Positions 33,313-45,114 of a stretch of 64,000 nucleotides of DNA are shown here, piece by piece. How positions within the stretch are numbered: the stretch's first letter is position 1; the number at the start of each line of letters is the position of its first letter. Below the pieces are notes generated by a model that made no database searches, was not told the DNA's origin, and worked only from the letters and a program-made list of their open reading frames with translations. Origin of the DNA: Voacanga thouarsii (Eukaryota > Streptophyta > Magnoliopsida > Gentianales > Apocynaceae); the NCBI GenBank assembly GCA_026120185.1, contig JANUWF010002362.1:2631001-2695000 (forward strand), written 5' to 3'. The translations under genes were made by a program, and so were the position numbers.

Positions 33313-34311
33313 GTTTTTGTAACACCCCTACTAAAGATAACAGCGGAAGTATATCAACACCGGGTGACGCCCCGTCCAGTTTCCTGAACAAGGGGTCTTT
33401 ATAATGGAAACAACAGAGTAAATACATATATAAGGTCCAGACTCACCAATATCCCATACTGCTGGCCACATATATACATATATCAAAGGATTTTATATAT
33501 GCCATCTCTATCTATAACAGAATACAGTACAAGATCAAAAGGAAAGCTGTCCAAACCTAAACTGCCAACTCTGTGGTATCGTTCTTCCATTCGTAGGTCC
33601 GCTCAGCTCTGGATTTTGCAAATGGTAAGTTAAAGACCCATGTGAGTGACGAATCACCCAGTGAGCCTGTGTGTGCTAGTGCTTTATAAAAGAATAGGGT
33701 GCATAAAACTTTTGTGGAATAGCATATTATTTGTTCACTGGAAACAATTCTAAAGCTTTCTAAAGAAGAGTTTAATCAGAACTCAAATATTTTTGGAAAA
33801 TTGTATTTTACTTTCAAATCATTGCCCCAGTTTTCAAATCATAGGCACTTTTTCAACAGAAGGTCGGCCTGTATGTAAGTCCCGTAGTCCCTTACCTTCT
33901 ATGCCACGTATCATTATATTGAAACCGCAGCCTCCAGTACTCAACCGTATGTCGCCAAAATAAGTACACCGCATCATACTTCTGCTCAAGTATATTGCAG
34001 CATACCTAGTGTACCGCCGCACACAATCTTTTACTTGCCACCATAAGTTAGGGGTCCCAATCCTGACGTCAATCACTATTGAGGCGGTAAGGAGCCAATC
34101 GCACCGAGTGTCCTCGCCCGACATCCAACGAATGACTCAAAATAAGAAGCGCCCGCAGACGCAACAATTGCTAAGTGCTAAACGGCTAGCCATGATGACT
34201 AATCTCAATGTTCTATTGCCCTGTTTGGAGTAAGACAATCCTCAGAACTAGCTAGGTTACTTGGGGTCGTCTACCTCTAACATGAGCTAATACAAAGATC
34301 AAAGTCCTTGC

Positions 34312-34321
34312 TGAGTACTCA
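34312..34321. promoter_or_regulatory. Palindrome core TGAGTACTCA (gypsy-E 3' LTR)
   Basis: Ten-base core of the palindrome seen in the other gypsy LTRs (here the outer 5' base is C). Also in the 5' LTR at 52742. Confidence 0.55.
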
Positions 34322-34639
34322 ATGTTACCAATATCAACCCCTTCAAACTAATTAGGCCAGAAGGTTATTTGATCCTGCAAGATTTTCAAATCAAAACATT
34401 TTTTAGGGAAAAATCACAATTTTCAGAATTTGATCCCACTAACTCGCAAGTTAGATCATTATTCACATAGGCTCTGTAGAGCCAATCAATTCATTCCATA
34501 GGCACATCAGGCCAATAAAACAATTTCACGGATCAAAAGTCATTTTCCAAAAGTCAATCTCATCACGAGAGATCGTTTTCCAAAATCATGTTGAAATAGG
34601 ACAAAGAGTTCTATTTACACATCAAAACATGTTTCCAAG

Positions 34640-35030
34640 AGTGTTCGGATGGTTTTCCCGGTACTCAATCACAAAAGTCATTTTCCAAGGGCATCAGGTC
34701 ATTTTATTCATGGCCAATTCCAAAAGACTTTCTGAGGGTATTCGGGTCATCTTACTCTTACCTGATTTGAAAAGTATTCACAAGAGTTCCAATAAGGATA
34801 TTTCAGTCATTTATCGAATAAATGATTCCAAAGGTTTTCATAAAACATTCTAATAAGGACATTTGGATCATTTTTTAAATACCCGTTTCCAAAAGGAACT
34901 CAATTCAAGAAATCTAGAATTTTAATCCTAAAAGAGGATTAAAATTAAAGTTTCCAAACATATTTCCATAAAATGTTCCATTAAGGGCATTCCAGTCAAT
35001 TCATGAATACCAAATTTTCAAAGGTTACCT
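34640..35030. repeat. Degenerate tandem repeats in gypsy-E LTR, period about 50-60 bp
   Basis: Repeated theme of a TTCGGGTCATTTTACCC-like box followed by a CCAATTCCAAAAG-like box, at about 34640, 34690, 34737, 34797, 34858 and 34981. The same ladder is in the 5' LTR at about 53050-53430. Confidence 0.65.
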
Positions 35031-37201
35031 TTTTTTCAAAAATCCCAAGTATTTAATCCAATAAGGACTAAATTCACAAATTCAAACTTTAATTATCCGT
35101 TAAGGTTTCCAAGCCAACTATGAAATTTATTCAAGCCTAAAAATGGCATAAAAACAAATCTTGCTTAGAGAAACCTTAAAAATATTTAGGGATTTCCAAA
35201 ACGGTGTAAAACATAGCATTTCATGGAGAAACAAAGCACACTAGCATTCAAAAGGTTTTAGAAATCCAAGGGACTCACCTCGTGTCCTATGTAACCCTAT
35301 TCGTTCACGGCCGTTTAATCATCGTCTTTACCATTTTCGATGTTTTGTTGGCCGTTTATTGCTAATCCAACACCAAACATCATTTTTGGGTCAATTTATG
35401 TTCGGCCAAAAATAGCTGATGGTTAGCCGACGTCCAGTTGATATGCCCGACGGGTAGCCGACGTCCAACCGATGTTTAGCCGACGGTTAAGAAAAACGTT
35501 CAATTTTTGTTCACGTCGTTTTTTTATTGTTTATTTGATTCTTTCATTTTTATTTTTCCACATCCTTTCTCCCTTCATAAATAAGGGATTCACTTCATAT
35601 TTCCTCAATTATTTCATCCAAAATCACACAATTAATCATCCTTAAATTCGTCCATGTTGCAAGCAAATTTCTGAAATTTGCTGTTTTGACACATGATTTA
35701 GTTTCAGACATAACTTTCAATCCACAACTCCGTTTTAGCTCTATGATATACCAAAATGACCATAAGACTCTTAAATTTAATTCTTTCTAATCCCTTTTCT
35801 AGAATTCTGGTTCTTGAAACATGATAATGGGTAAAAATAGCCCCAGTAGTTTTACCTCACTTTTACTATTCATGCTTTCCTTTGTCCTTCTTTAATCTTT
35901 AACACCTTAGAACCATTAACTCATTCAATTCTCCTTCAAATCATCTTTAATTCTGAATTTCCAGATTTCCAGTAGCTCACAAAAGCCACACTTATTCAAC
36001 ACAAATTCATCTTTTCTAATCAAAAGCTAATATAATCTATTTTTCCAACCAAGTAAATTCCATTTTTGCTCTACTTTGATCATCACCTCTTCAACAGAAC
36101 ATAAGCCTTCAAACAACCGTAATTATTCAGTTCTTCCTCACACAAAACATCACTCAAAGGCCCTCAGGCAGCCGTCACATATACAAGCAAATATAAAGTT
36201 CATACATAAAAGCTCACAAACCCTTGCTTTGATCCGAAATCAATACATGAAAGTCATGTTTTTATGTTAAAATTCACATCAAAACGATCACCATAACAAA
36301 TTCTAAAACTTTAATTCTTGAAGCATAGAATTTTACCTTGTATGTGGGATCTCTTGGCTTGATTTTGCTCCAAGAACACCAAGAACACACACATCTTTCT
36401 CTCTCCTTTTCTTTTTTCTCTAGCTTTTCTTTCCCTTTCTTTCTCTCTTCCTTTTGTTCTTCTCTTGGACAAATTTCTGGCTGTTTTACAGCCCTTCCAC
36501 CGCCATTCTAGTGCCCAAAGTCAACCAACATCAATTACATTGTGGGCTATCCATTTTAAAGCTAAATTCCTATTGGTGGATTTAATTTAAATAGATAATT
36601 CTTTAAGCTTATTCAGTAAGCTTTTGCAATTTAATGATCCCACAAATATTTCACTCCCCAATGGTATTTCAAAACTTGTTTTCATCCACCATTCGCACAA
36701 TGGCACACGTCTATTTTTAATTGCGATTTCCTTTTTTTTTTTTTTTAGAAATGACCAAAATCGGGTCTGTAATGGAAAAATATTTTATTTCACCTTTCAA
36801 CTCCAAAAATTCCACTGAATCCATTGGTAACACTCATATTCTTCAATTCATTTTCTACTTGGTCAAATTTGAGGTCAAAGTCACGAGCGCGGTTAAAATG
36901 ACAAAAATACTCCTGATACGCCGGGTAGCATAATTCATTCCAAAACGTGCATTCCATCGCACTGACCAATTTTTCTTTTTTGAACACCCTTAAATTCGTA
37001 TTTTGTTAATAATAATAGCTTTCCAAAAATTTAAGGTACGGGTAGAACAAATCCAATAATTACATTCAGGTCCCGACAAAATATTATTCCACCAAAATAT
37101 TTGTCTCATTACACCGACGAACTTTTGTTTTGGACATCGATACAAGTCCTCATCCTATTACAAGTAGTAGCCAATCCAAAGTAAAAAGGTGGGATGTTAC
37201 A

Positions 37202-37215
37202 TTCTCCACTCCTTA
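37202..37215 (-). other. Polypurine tract of gypsy-E
   Basis: TAAGGAGTGGAGAA on the minus strand next to the 3' LTR start. Confidence 0.7.
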
Positions 37216-38560
37216 TAAAAAAATTTCATCTTCGAAATTGGCTTACACTTGGAATAAATCTGGATACTTTTTCAACATCTTCGCTTTCATTTTCCTAGGT
37301 TGCATCTTACATTGATTGATGATTCCACGATACTCATACAAGTGGAATTTTCTCATTCCGCAATTCCTTTTTCAGCATATTCCAAGATCTTAATAGGCTT
37401 TTCCGCATTCTTCAAGTTTAGAGTCATCTCAATGTGTTCTTCATTCAAAATGTGGGCAAGATTAGTCACATACTTTCGAAGTTGGAATACTAAAAAAAAA
37501 AAAAAAAAAACACGCCGTGAATAATTTGTAGTTCTACTGGTAACTCTAATCGATAGGTTACTTTCCCGATCCTCTCAACAATAGGAAATGGTCTAGAGTA
37601 CCTAAATGCCAATTTCTTTTCTTATTTTTTTTATTCCCGATTGTTATTATGGAGCCAACTTCAAGAATACATGATTCTCTCCAGTAAATTCCAAATTTCT
37701 CCTACGTCGATCAGCATAACTTTTCTGTCTACTCTGCACTACCTTCAACTTGGTTTTGATCATCTCTACAGCCTGTCGGGCCTTTTCAAGATCCAAAGCT
37801 TCTTGTTTGCCCGTTCTCTATCCTAAACTTTCCAATATAATGGGCACTGACATTTTCTTCCATATATAGCTTCAAACGGGGCCATTCCAATTTGTATGCA
37901 AATTCTGCATACGCTAAATTATCAATCCTCTTAGTTCTAAAATCTAAAGCACATGCCCTCAACATGTCTTTCAAAGCTTATTCACTCATTTTTGTTTGTT
38001 CATCCATTTGTGGGTGTGCCATTGTACTAAACTTTACGGTTGTCCCGTATCTTTACTGCAATTTAGTCCAAAACTTCGAAGTAAATTTGGGGTCTTGGTC
38101 CGTCATAATACTAGGAGGTACTCCATGAAATCTGATTACTTCCTCCATATAGATTTTACTTAAGTTCTCTAGAGAATTCTGTTGATTGATAGGGATGAAA
38201 TAAGCGGACTTAGTCAATCGATCCACTATCACCCATATAATATCTCACTGTCCTATTGCCATGGGTAATCTTGTAATGAAATCCATAGTAATTTCATTCC
38301 ATTTCCATAATGGACTGGGTAATGGCTGCAATAACCCTCCAGGCCATTGCTGAACGGCTTTTACGAGCTGACAAGTTAAACATCGAGCCACAAAATCTAA
38401 GATATCCTTCTTCATAGCAATCCACTAATAATGCTGTTTTAAGTCCTGATACATTTTTATGGCTCCTGGATGGATAGTATACTTACTTCAAGGTGTCTTC
38501 ATTAAAATATCTTATCTCATCGCAGTCTATTTCAAGATACAATACTGATCTCAATAATGA
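37216..38560 (-). pseudogene. Gypsy-E integrase and chromodomain remnant
   Basis: On the minus strand the zinc region (HPGAIKMYQDLKQHY, CLTCQ) near 38360-38480 leads to a core with MDFITRLP, VDRLTKSAYFIPI, TDQDPKFTSKF and HPQMDEQ. LKDMLRACALDF is at 37900-37974. A deletion and frameshifts follow AYAEFAY. Near the end, AEKPIKILEYAE and later WNHQSMQ-like sequence match a chromodomain, so the element is a chromovirus. Many stops break the frame. Confidence 0.8.
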
Positions 38561-38589
38561 ATGATTTCATCACTGGCAATATTAGAACA

Positions 38590-39440
38590 AGAGCATAATT
38601 TCATCCTTCTCTCAATTCTTTGAAATTTCTTTCACACTTCTTGGTTCCAACACAAGGAACTTCCTTTTGGGCGGGTCGATCAAAGGTGAAACTATCTTAG
38701 AGAGTTCCCTTAATAAATCTTCGATAATATCCTGTCAATCTCAGTAAACTTTGGATTTTGGTTGTAGTCTCAGGACGTTTTCAATTTGGTGCCGCTTCAA
38801 TTTTTGCAGGATCTACTATAATCCAATCCTTGGATATTATGTGTCCCAAGAATGCTACTGCTTGCAACCAAAACTCACACTTAGTAAAATTTGCATACAA
38901 TTTAGTCTCTCTTAACTTCCCTAAGACTTTCCGAAGGTGCTGTTCGTGCTTTTGGGGACCTTTAGAGTACACCAGAATGTTATCTATAAATATGACCATA
39001 AAATTATCTAAGTACGGCCAAAATGTTCGATGCATCAAGTCCATAAAATTAGCAGGGGCATTAGTAACACCTAAAGGTATCACTACAACTCAAAATGTCC
39101 ATATCGAGTGTTAAATGCTGTTTTCAGTATATCTTCTTCTCGAATCCAGACTTGGTAATATCCTTGCCTCAAGTCTAATTTCAAGAAACATCCAGCTCCC
39201 TGCAACTGATTAAACAGTTCATCAACTATGGGCAACGGATATACATTCTTTACCGTCACTGCATTCAATTCTCGATAATCTACACACATCCGCAATGATT
39301 CATCTTTCTTCTTAATAAATAATACGGGCACTCCCCCACGGTGAAACACTTAGTCAGATAAATCCTTGCTCTATTAATTCCTGTAGTTATTTCTTGAGCT
39401 CCTGTAATTTTTTAGGTGTCATCTTATAAGGGGTCCTTAA
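38590..39440 (-). pseudogene. Gypsy-E reverse transcriptase, RNase H missing
   Basis: Open pieces 39349-39083 ([28 protein letters not shown]) and 39083-38781 ([29 protein letters not shown]). The catalytic FIDD reads FIDN (Asp to Asn, a G to A change), which should abolish activity. The thumb ([10 protein letters not shown]) and the linker up to about CERNFKEL follow near 38625-38720. The reading then passes directly into sequence just upstream of the integrase zinc region, with no DASxKGLG, ELAA or TDHKSL motif. RNase H has therefore been deleted. Confidence 0.83.
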
Positions 39441-39895
39441 AATTGGTTCTACCGATGGCACTAACCCAATAGAAAACTCTACCTCTCTCTTTCTAGTGGT
39501 AACTCCTTCAATTCTGCTAGAAAAATATTTAAATATTCATTCACAATAGGAACGTCTTCAGTTTCTTAACCTCTCATGGCTTATAATTACATAAGTCAAG
39601 TATCCTATGCACCATTTCCTCATCTTCTTTCGGGCCTTGAGGCTCAATACAAAAGCATTACTTTTCCTTCCAACCCCACCTACAAATTCCAATATAAGTT
39701 TCCTAGACCAATGGAAACATACTTCTTTATGTCTACTACCAACTTTAGCATGATGCTGAGATAGCTCATCCATGCCCAAGATAGCATCATAATCCTCTAT
39801 AGGCAAACTAATTAAATCTCCTTCCAATACTTCATCTCCTATCAAGATCTTACAGTTCCTATGGATTTTCTCATTATTCATTTGTTTCCAATGGG
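39441..39895 (-). pseudogene. Gypsy-E protease, second half (left of copia-D)
   Basis: Minus-strand open stretch 39881-39558 with ILIGDEVLEGDLISLPIEDYDAILGMD, the C-terminal retropepsin motif, then degenerate sequence leading to RT. The first half lies at 49719-49976 on the other side of copia-D. A frameshift separates the two halves. Confidence 0.85.
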
Positions 39896-39900
39896 GTACT

Positions 39901-41921
39901 TGTTGGATTATATGCCCTCTTAGACTAGGTTTCTGATGTAAAATCGAATATTTTAATGAAAGAATTTATTTTCAGAAATTGTTTGTGAATTTACTTTTTG
40001 TTTGTGCACGATTTTCGTTTGGAACAGACCAATTGTGTTTAAATAAGTGATCCATGTGAATGGTGATCTTTCACAGTAAGGTATGGATCAAGGGTTATTT
40101 AACACATAAACATTTGTTCTTAACCTATTGATGAGACTGGGAACCTCATCATGTTTAGGTTATTATGTTATGAATTTCAAATGGGGAATGGCTTACCTTT
40201 AGCCAGCGGGTAGTCCACTCACTTCATGACATAAGCATATTTTGAATACGTAGAACAGGACATGTAGTAGTGGTTTCTCAAAGTAATATATGGTAGAAAC
40301 CTAGACTACTACCGCTACAGCGTGGACTAGTACTCTACGACTTGAGTATGAGTTGGTGGACTGGCGAAGCTGGAAGCATATACTTTGATTTGCTGTAGTT
40401 GATGTTCTATCGTAGGGCCAATATACTTGCATGCTGGGTATGTGTGACTAGTTAGTTAATACAGACTTATACAAGATAGTTTCTGCACTATATCGCCCCT
40501 TGTGGTTGTCTGAATGGTCTAAATTATCCAGGGCCCTGGAAAACATGACTTGGATGTTTGCTTTAGGGTAGCTCCCTTGGAAAGCGAAAACACTCCAGGA
40601 AGTCGTGGATCATTGGACTAGAAGCCTAAGGATGGTAGATGTCATTTAGAGGGGTGTTGTACACTTCTTCCTCTCTAAATGTACGGTGATGTGTAGAGGG
40701 GTATTTTAGTCATTACACTTGTAGGTCGGAGACTTTGCGAATGCAGCATTGTCCTTGGGGTCAATATTTCCTTATGGTGATATTAGGAAATATTTAAAAT
40801 GCAAAATACAGCTATTTATATAGCAGGAGTATTTTGGTCATTTTAACAGCCAAGGCGATGTGTCTTTTTGGTCCTCGGGATAGCCCGTAAGTCTTAACTA
40901 CTTTTGGGTTGAGGAATTGGTCTCAGTTGAAGAGGATTTTATTTTATTTTATTTTATTCAGGAAGTCTAATTTATTATTCGACTGGAATAAAATAAATAA
41001 ATGAATAAAATAGGAGTTGAGAGAAATTAATTATCTAGTTTATTTGGTTAATTAATTATTCAGGGCCTAGGTCCAGTATGAATAATTAAGAAATTAACCT
41101 GGGCTTAAACTAGGGGAAATAAATAATGTTTAATTATTTATTGGGTTATTTATATAGGCCCAAGAAATAAATAATTAAAGATTAATTATTATGGTTCATT
41201 TGGGCTCATTAATTATTTATTAGGTTGTTTATATAAGCCCAGGAAATAAATAATTAATATTTATTATTTTGGGCTTTTTGGGTCCAAGGAAAATAATAAA
41301 TATTTTTCTAGCCCAATGGCTTGGACCTTAGGGTTTTTTCAGATACGGTTAAGAGGAGTTTAGGGTTAGGCCAAACTGATTCTCAGGATAACATCCGGGT
41401 GTTTTGAAATCTCGGGGATATGTTTATCAGATAATGAGAGACCTGTTTTGGCTAACCAATAAAACTAGTCTCTGGTAGAAAATAAACTCTGATTTCCCAA
41501 ACACACAAGAGAACTCACGTCTCTCTCTTGCTCTCTCACGCCACCTCCCTCTGTGTTTTCTTCTTGTCTTCTTTGCTAACTAATAGCAACTGAACCAAGG
41601 AGTTTTGAGTCCATTCTTCTTTTCTGTTGTGTTCACCGACTAGAGGTTAGGCAGAGGAATATTCTGAGAGCTGGAAAGTGATATGTTCCTGCAAACAAGA
41701 CGGAGTAGAAGGCTAGCGGGTGTTCAACCGGAAGCTTCTTCAAGTGGACAAAGTGAGGCGATTCCAGTCGTTCAATCCGCTCCTACTCAACCTAGAAGGG
41801 TTAAGGAACGTAAAGGTATAATCTTCGCGGTTCTACATAGCCTTTAAGGCTCGCATTTTATTTTTTCTCCAATTTTTTTTTTAACTTACAGAGCATGCCC
41901 CTGTTTCTCGTTTTTCCATCA
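39901..41921 (+). repeat. 5' LTR of copia-D (2.02 kb)
   Basis: Starts TGTTGGATTATATGCC and ends TTTTTCCATCA. It has AT-rich TTAATTATTTATT repeats around 41040-41270 and a TTTTATTTTATTTTATT run near 40940. Confidence 0.93.
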
Positions 41922-41924
41922 AAG

Positions 41925-41936
41925 TGGTATCAGAGC
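41925..41936 (+). other. Primer binding site of copia-D
   Basis: TGGTATCAGAGC, an exact match to the standard initiator-Met tRNA site, 3 bp after the LTR. Confidence 0.9.
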
Positions 41937-43796
41937 CACTGGTTTTGATCAATATAGGGAGAATGGTAGGTAATAAAATGGAGAAGATGATTATACATGT
42001 GATCCTTCGCTGTTTTGGTATGGGATAGGCTTGATGTAAGCTTCATCGTTGAAGCATAGGAGGCCACTGTAAAATTTTTTGTTTTAATAGTTTAATCGTG
42101 TAAACTCAATTTTAATGGGTATAGGCGGTTGTGTTTTTGGTTTGGATGTTTTTTGTAAGTAAAAATGTCCAAAGAAACCAAAGAAGGCTGAAAAAAATGA
42201 AGCAGAAGTGTTTCTGCAATTTCGCGCGCGGACGGGTGAAAAAACGAAGAAGATGATACTGTTCATAAGCCGCCGCGTTCGAGCCGAGCCGCCGAGCTGA
42301 GCCGCTGTTGTTTGGTGAGAGGAGCTGGTCGCTGCTGAGCCGAGCCGCTAGGAGAATTGGGAGCCAATTGTGCCGATTGCATGAAATTGCAATTGCAAAT
42401 TGCAATCGTGCGCGGGTTGAGCGGCAGGTATCCGGGCGAGTTCGCGGGTCGTGTGCAGAGGTGAAGCGGGTGCGAGTGAAGTCCACGGGTCGTGGCAGGC
42501 GTGCGATTCGGTGCGGCGCGGTGCACAGAGGCCGCGGTGGACCGCAGGGCATACGAGCTTGGATCTGGTGCAGTTGGTGCACTGGAGCGCTGTGAGCCGA
42601 CAGATCAAATGGGTCCTGATCTGGTGCATCAGGTGCACGTGGACCGGCAGCTATTTTTTGCATTTATTTTATTTTTTTCCTTTTTTCGTTTTGGATCCCA
42701 TACCAGGCGAAGTTAATATTTTTGCAGTATTTATATTCTTGGAATATATTTGCATGAAAAATATTAGTAAAGGATTTTAAGATTAAACAAGATCATTAAT
42801 TAATTAATTAATTAATGTGTTTAATTCTATTATTTAGGCACTTAGGTTTAAAAAAATAGAAAAGCATGAAAACGTTTATTGTTTTCTAGCATGCTATTTT
42901 TTTATGTACCTATGTATGCTTTTTCTCAAAGATCAAAGTCTTTGGGAACTTTTTGTTTTGGCAAGAAAAAATATTTTTCTTTAAAAACTAAATGGTTATT
43001 TTAATTGGTACAAAAATTAATCCTTGAATATTTTCTTAAAGGATTTAATCCTTGATATAGAAAATATATTGGATTTAGATATTTTTGTAAATTAAAATGG
43101 AGAGCCATTTTGTTTTGTTTTGGACTAGAAAAATGATTTTGTCAAATAAGCTTGAGACCAAAGTCTCTAGAAAGTTTTAATTGGAAATTTTTTGAAATCA
43201 TTAAGTTTTAACTTAAATAAAATTAGTCCATGGAGGAAATCTCTCAAAGGATATAAGCCTTGACATAGAGATTTTATTGGACTTAGATATTTTATTTTTG
43301 AGTTAAGAAAAACTAAATGGAAATTTCAAAAGGATATTTTTCAGAAAAACTTTATTTTAAAAGACTAAGTGGGAGAGGGGTTCCAACGGCCCCACGGCTT
43401 CCATCACGGTCCTCATTAGAGATCGTGGGTCCCCTCGCGTCACCCTGTGAGTGAACCCGTATAGGATGGGGATACCACAAGGATCTAGATCTAATGGAAT
43501 GATGTAATTAATAACCCGGGGCACGTACTATGATTGGCCAGCCCACGTTGGAGGTTATAGTGCGAGGTATGTCCATAGGAAATGAGAGGAAACGGCCATC
43601 CCACGATGGAGTTATCCTCTAGATCATTGCCTAGAAGGGAAATTAATTTGTGGTGGTTAATACACTTAGCTTAGGAAACTGTTAATCTTCCCAAGAAGCT
43701 ATGTCAGTTTTCCTAAGAGCCAAATTATTTTTAGTGCATAAATTTTATTTTGTTTTCACAAACTAAATTTCTTTCTTTTATTTTCAATTTTCAGAA
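41937..43796 (+). other. Long leader of copia-D with a GC-rich island
   Basis: 1.86 kb between primer site and gag ATG. 42230-42655 is strikingly GC-rich compared with the AT-rich sequence on both sides and has open frames on both strands (longest 183 codons on the minus strand) without recognisable domains. GATCTGGTGCA followed by GGTGCAC occurs twice within it. The last 40 bp before the ATG look like a splice acceptor (pyrimidine run ending TTTTCAG). 42797-42815 is a short (TTAA)n repeat. Confidence 0.6.
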
Positions 43797-44600
43797 ATGG
43801 TGGGAGGTTCTTTTAGTCCATTGGCCGTTATTCTCAGGGAGAATAAGTTAACGGGTCTAAACTATGTGGACTGGAAAAGGAACCTGGACATAATACTCAC
43901 AGCCGAGGAGTATAAGTATGTCCTTTACGAAACCTCGCCTCGTTATCGGGGAAGGTTCCACCGTCGAAGAGCGAGAGGCCGAAAAGGCATGGAAGAAAGC
44001 CGACGAAATGACACGTTGCTATATGTTAGCTTCCATGTCTAATGTGCTCCAGTCAAAATACGAGCACATGGCTTCTGCATATGACATAAGTCAATCATTG
44101 GCAACTATGTTCGCAGACAAGAGCCGGCCCGCAAGGCAGGAGGCTCTTCGAACTATTGTGAACACCAAGATGGCTGAGGGAGCATCAGTCCGAGAGCATA
44201 TGCTCAAGATGATTGCTGCTTTCGAGGAGGCAGAAATCTTAGGGGCTGTCATTGACCCCGAGAGCCAAGTGGACATGGTTCTCGAATCTCTACCGGGATC
44301 TTTCACTCAGTTCAAGTTAAACTATAACATGAACAAGTTGAACATGAGTTTAACTGAACTGATGAAGGAGCTCCAGATGGCAGAGAAGGTCATGAAGCCG
44401 TAATCTAAGGCCTTGATTGCTAAGGCCTCTTCTTCAAGAATTGGGCCTAAGCCCAGAAAGTTCAAGAGGAAGAAGGGGAATGCAGCAGCCCAGCCCAAGA
44501 ACCAACCCAAGGACAAACCAAAGGGCAAGTGCTTCAAGTGTGAAAAGAAGGGACACTGGAAAAAAGAGTGTCCAGATCTTCAGGCCAAGAAAAACCCCAC
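43797..44600 (+). pseudogene. Copia-D gag with CCHC knuckle
   Basis: ATG at 43797 opens MVGGSFSPLAVILRENKL, then LNYVDWKRNLDIIL, the usual copia capsid N-terminus. A frameshift near 43935-43945 moves reading to a frame that carries AEKAWKKADEMTRCYMLASM and continues through LESLPGSFTQFKLNYNMNKL. A TAA at 44401 interrupts the link to the knuckle CFKCEKKGHWKKEC (about 44532-44573). Gag builds the particle and packages RNA. One frameshift and one stop disable it. Confidence 0.9.
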
Positions 44601-45114
44601 AGGTAATGTTTACTATCTAGAGTCCATATCAATGGTAGGATCAACTTCCACTTGGATTGTTGATTCAGGAGCCACTGATCATATCTGTAACTCCTTACAG
44701 GGGTTTAGGAAGATAAGAAGACTCAAGAAGGGCGAACATGGGCTTCGAGTGGGTAATGGAGCACAAGTTTGGGCCCTTGCAGTGGGATAGTTGGATCTTA
44801 TTTTTTATTGTAATAAGATAGTAGTTTTAAAAGACATTTTATATGTACCTGGTTTTCGTCAGAATTTGATTTCAGTTGCAAAACTTATTAATCAAGGATA
44901 TTCTGTATCTTTCCATTCTGGTATTTCTATCAGTAGAGATGGAGAAATTTTATGTACTGGGCACATGTATGGAAATTTGTTCTTTTTAAACCCTATTAAT
45001 AAACAATCAAATAACGCTCAGTCTGAACCTTTAACTAAGAAGAGAAAGACCAATATCAATGATTCATACCTTTGGCATCTAAGGTTGGGTCATATTAACT
45101 TAGCCAGGATTTAG
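44601..45114 (+). pseudogene. Copia-D protease and pre-integrase region
   Basis: The active-site motif WIVDSGATDHICN is intact (about 44653-44691). A TAG at 44788-44790 follows WALAVG. The next piece has VPGFRQNLISVAKLINQGYS and the zinc motif start WHLRLGHINLARI, ended by TAG at 45112. The frame is the same before and after both stops. Confidence 0.9.

Larger units (their letters stand above)
33318..37201 (-). repeat. 3' LTR of gypsy-E (3.88 kb)
   Basis: Begins TGTAACACCCC and ends GGATGTTACA on the plus strand. Collinear with 51748-57072 apart from the solo LTR inserted there. Contains the palindrome core TGAGTACTCA at 34312-34321, degenerate tandem repeats at 34640-35030, and a stem-loop near 33371. 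No genes are seen. Confidence 0.9.

Noticed and set aside
34640..35030. Possible CRISPR-like array
   Set aside because: Units are degenerate, lack exact repeats with unique spacers and lie in a plant LTR.
42112..42663. 183-codon minus-strand open frame in the copia-D leader
   Set aside because: It is open because of the GC-rich island. Composition is low-complexity (Pro, Ala, Arg, His), other frames there are open too, and there is no domain. Not called as a gene.
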